Source of the DNA: Muribaculaceae bacterium
Lineage (GTDB): Bacteria; Bacteroidota; Bacteroidia; Bacteroidales; Muribaculaceae
Length of the DNA: 8,390 bases
Direction: 5' to 3'
Assembly (NCBI GenBank): GCA_022511505.1
Contig: JAFLTK010000008.1
Coordinates: forward strand, 1 to 8,390
Under the pieces are notes generated by a model that saw only the letters and a list, made by a program, of their open reading frames with translations, had not been told where the DNA came from and made no database searches. Every line of letters starts with the position of its first letter. Position 1 is the stretch's first letter. A program made the position numbers and the translations under genes. Positions 6,195 through 8,390 of this stretch are shown piece after piece.

Positions 6195-6215
6195 TTTCGC
6201 TACGCTCAAATTGAA
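6189..6215. repeat. Hairpin before the nuclease gene
   Basis: TTCAATTT (6189-6196) pairs with AAATTGAA (6208-6215). Inside, a 2x2 mismatch is followed by GC/GC around a TAC loop, so an imperfect stem can form. It ends 15 nt before the nuclease ATG. Its core, AATTT...CGC...GC...AAATT, resembles the palindrome before mrp. No TAnnTTTG promoter motif is present in this 86-nt gap, so the nuclease may rely on read-through from mrp. Confidence 0.6.
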
Positions 6216-6230
6216 TTAAATCTATAAAAC

Positions 6231-7910
6231 ATGAAAACCTTCAGTACAGCCGCTCGGCGTTTCAATGCCGTTCTCATCGCCGTCCTCAGCGTTGTTGCCG
6301 CTTTTGGTGCCATCCCCGCGGGCTATTACACCGGCCTCAACGGCAAAACCGGCGCCGACCTCAAGACAGCCGCGTTCAACATCATCAACCCCCATTTCCT
6401 GCCGGCGAGTTACTCGGAATATTATACAAATCTGAAGGTTACATTCATGCAAACCGACCTCTATCCCGATAGCCAGCGGTGGTGGGACATGTATAGCGAC
6501 ATCCCCTTTTACGCGCCGTCGTTCAGCGGCCTCAACCGCGAGCACTCGCTGCCCAAAAGCTGGTGGGGCGGTTCGACCAACATACCCCCCTACGTTGACC
6601 TTAACCACCTCTATCCCAGCGAAATGAAAGCCAACACCGCCAAGAGCAACTACCCGCTCGGCGAGGTTGTCACGGCGTCGTTTGACAACGGTATTTCGCG
6701 CGTCGGTAGTCCCGCGTCGGGCCAAGGCGGCGGTGCCGGCAAGGTCTTTGAGCCGGCCGACGAATATAAGGGCGACTTTGCGCGCACCTATTTCTATATG
6801 GTAACATGCTACCAGACGCTGAACTGGAAGTACACCTACATGACCCAAAACAACACCTACCCGTCGATGCAGCCCTGGGCCGTCCAGATGTTGCTCCGCT
6901 GGGCCGAGGAAGACCCCGTCAGCCAAAAGGAGATTGACCGCAACGAGGCTGTCTACCGCCTGCAAAACAACCGCAACCCCTTTATCGACTTCCCCCATCT
7001 TGCCGAATACATCTGGGGCGACAAGGTCGGCGAACTCTTCTATGTCACCTCGACGCCCGACCAACCTGCCGGCGACCCGGTGCTGTCGTCGCCCGTCGAC
7101 GGTATGTCGCTCGATTTCAATCAGGTAGCAATCGGTAGCAGCTCAAGTGCAACGCTGATTTTGCGCGGCGAGAATATCACCAACAATGTCTCGCTGATGC
7201 TGACCGGCACCAACCGCTCGATGTATAAACTGAGCGAGACTTCCATCACCCCCTCTCGCGTCAACTCGACCGCCGGCTGCCAGATTGCCGTCACCTACAC
7301 CCCGACCGAGCTCGGCGAGCACATCGGCACCCTGACCATCTTTGACTATGACAACACCGGCTCGTCGATTAACGTGTCGCTCCACGGCGAGTGTCTCCCA
7401 GTGCCCACCTTGAGCCGGGTCGTTGCCACCGAGGCAACCGAAATTATGCCGGACAGTTATGTCGCCAACTGGGAGGTTCCACAGGGCGATATAGTTGACT
7501 ACTACATTGTTACGCGAACCTACAACGTCAACGGCGTCGCCACCACCGTCGAGCTCCCCGCCGAGGACAATTGGCTGAAAATCGAGGACTTCGACCAGAG
7601 CGACTCTGAAAGTTACAGCGTGCAGAGCGTGCGCCTTGGCTACCGCTCGCCCATGTCAAACGTCATCTTCGTGCAACACTCGGGCGTTGTCAACGTCGAC
7701 AATGACCTGCCCCTCGAGATTATCGTTGACCACGGTCTGATGATATTCAACACCGCCGTTCCGCAATATGGCGCCCGCGTCTATGACATCACCGGCAAGG
7801 TTGTCGCCGCCTTTGACGAGATAACCCCCGGCATGAGCATCCCGATGGCTCCCGGCGTCTACTTCGTGACAACAGCAACCCATCCCGTTCCCGTTAAAGT
7901 AATGTTCTGA
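6231..7910 (+). CDS. Secreted endonuclease I-family nuclease with Ig-like, FN3-like and T9SS-like domains
   Basis: This is a 559-residue exported protein. A signal peptide occupies about residues 1-28 (basic start, VLIAVLSVVAAFGA). The endonuclease I domain (PF04231, His-Me finger type) spans about 30-270: LNREHSLPKSWWG at 101-113 with putative catalytic H105, VDLNHLYPSEMKAN at 122-135, N140 in KSNYPLGE, and NNRNPFIDFPHLAEYIWG at 246-263, where N249 is the likely metal-binding Asn. Relatives cut DNA and RNA without sequence preference, outside the cytosol, using Mg2+ or Ca2+. Residues about 283-388 look like a choice-of-anchor/HYDIN-type Ig domain, 392-485 resemble fibronectin III, and 495-559 (RVYDITGKVV...GVYFVTT...VKVMF) form a type A T9SS sorting-like tail. 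Likely role: surface or extracellular degradation of nucleic acids for nutrients or biofilm DNA; this is inference. Length exceeds E. coli EndA (about 235) because of the added domains. Confidence 0.9.
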   Translation: MKTFSTAARRFNAVLIAVLSVVAAFGAIPAGYYTGLNGKTGADLKTAAFNIINPHFLPASYSEYYTNLKVTFMQTDLYPDSQRWWDMYSDIPFYAPSFSGLNREHSLPKSWWGGSTNIPPYVDLNHLYPSEMKANTAKSNYPLGEVVTASFDNGISRVGSPASGQGGGAGKVFEPADEYKGDFARTYFYMVTCYQTLNWKYTYMTQNNTYPSMQPWAVQMLLRWAEEDPVSQKEIDRNEAVYRLQNNRNPFIDFPHLAEYIWGDKVGELFYVTSTPDQPAGDPVLSSPVDGMSLDFNQVAIGSSSSATLILRGENITNNVSLMLTGTNRSMYKLSETSITPSRVNSTAGCQIAVTYTPTELGEHIGTLTIFDYDNTGSSINVSLHGECLPVPTLSRVVATEATEIMPDSYVANWEVPQGDIVDYYIVTRTYNVNGVATTVELPAEDNWLKIEDFDQSDSESYSVQSVRLGYRSPMSNVIFVQHSGVVNVDNDLPLEIIVDHGLMIFNTAVPQYGARVYDITGKVVAAFDEITPGMSIPMAPGVYFVTTATHPVPVKVMF

Positions 7911-8390
7911 TGCAGCGAGTAATGTTCAATGAGACAGTCTTCGGGCCGATACATTCGCGTCGGCTCGGGGTTTCGTTGGGCATCAATCTGCTGCCCAACG
8001 ACGGCAAGGTGTGCTCCTTTGACTGTCTCTACTGCGAGGCCGGTTACAACAGCCAGGGAGCGGGCACAACCGGCTTCCCGGCGGTCGATGCCGTGGCTCG
8101 CGACCTCGAGGCAAAACTGCGCGACCTTAAAGCCGCCGGCCGCCCTCTCGACGTCATCACCTTCTCGGGCAACGGCGAGCCGACACTGCACCCCCGTTTT
8201 GGCGAAATTGTCGACCTAACCGCCCGATTGCGCGACAGTTACTATCCTGAGGCACGCTTGAGCGTGCTGACCAATGCTACCACACTACCTACCCGCGACG
8301 ACGTTGTCGACGCCCTGCGCCGCGTCGACAGTCCCATCGTCAAACTCGACAGTGCCATCCCCGCGACCCTCGCCCTGCTCGACCGCCCCG
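7910..8390 (+). CDS. Radical SAM protein (COG0731-like Fe-S oxidoreductase), 3' end outside window
   Basis: The reading frame is open from ATG 7910 to the window end (160 codons), so the gene is partial. The radical SAM motif CSFDCLYC (C35, C39, C42; CxxxCxxC) would hold the 4Fe-4S cluster that cleaves S-adenosylmethionine. It is preceded by FGPIHSRRLGVSLGINLLP at 11-29, characteristic of this subfamily, and followed by TFSGNGEPTLHP around 84-95, the GGE-like SAM-binding motif, and LTNATT further on. The ATG overlaps the nuclease stop by one base (TGATG), suggesting translational coupling; ATG 7922 (MFNETVFGP) is an equally plausible start. The substrate is unknown: members are often annotated as wybutosine-like or generic oxidoreductases, which I would not transfer. 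The family call is firm. Confidence 0.88.
   Translation, partial: MQRVMFNETVFGPIHSRRLGVSLGINLLPNDGKVCSFDCLYCEAGYNSQGAGTTGFPAVDAVARDLEAKLRDLKAAGRPLDVITFSGNGEPTLHPRFGEIVDLTARLRDSYYPEARLSVLTNATTLPTRDDVVDALRRVDSPIVKLDSAIPATLALLDRP

Noticed and set aside
6222..7064. 280-codon minus-strand frame opposite the nuclease
   Set aside because: It lies antisense to the conserved endonuclease domain and has no independent motif or promoter.

Overview
The window looks like a chromosomal stretch of a Bacteroidales bacterium, plausibly near Muribaculaceae or Bacteroidaceae (family level is inference). Supporting signs are promoter elements of the Bacteroidota type (TAnnTTTG at -7), two secreted proteins ending in type IX secretion (T9SS)-like sorting domains, a BspA-type leucine-rich repeat protein, and the near absence of Shine-Dalgarno sequences. 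All seven genes lie on the + strand.

Layout: positions 1-323 are non-coding. They hold a palindrome carrying -7 motifs in both directions, a nested tandem repeat able to form two hairpins, and a good promoter for yaaA. yaaA (324-1127) is a peroxide-stress/iron-homeostasis protein. Next comes a visibly AT-rich block of about 1.4 kb with a long non-coding leader and a lone membrane acyltransferase of family 3 (1471-2517). It looks acquired and is bracketed by an 8-bp direct repeat. Base composition recovers near 2540, and a short spacer with an 18-bp-period repeat leads to a secreted BspA-like LRR protein (2712-4211).

From 2712 onward five genes are closely spaced: LRR protein, trmB (tRNA m7G46 methyltransferase), mrp/apbC (Fe-S carrier ATPase), a secreted endonuclease I-family protein, and a radical SAM protein cut by the window end. 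Gaps are 29, 32 and 86 nt, then a 1-nt stop/start overlap. Hairpins of similar core sequence sit in the gaps before mrp and before the nuclease. Cytosolic housekeeping enzymes thus alternate with exported proteins. The Fe-S carrier and the radical SAM enzyme could be linked through cluster supply, but nothing in the sequence proves this.

I found no CRISPR array, RNA gene, transposase, phage gene or recognisable defence system. The least explained parts are non-coding: the repeat array before yaaA, the palindromes in the acyltransferase leader, and the intergenic hairpins. The acyltransferase block is the clearest candidate for horizontal transfer.
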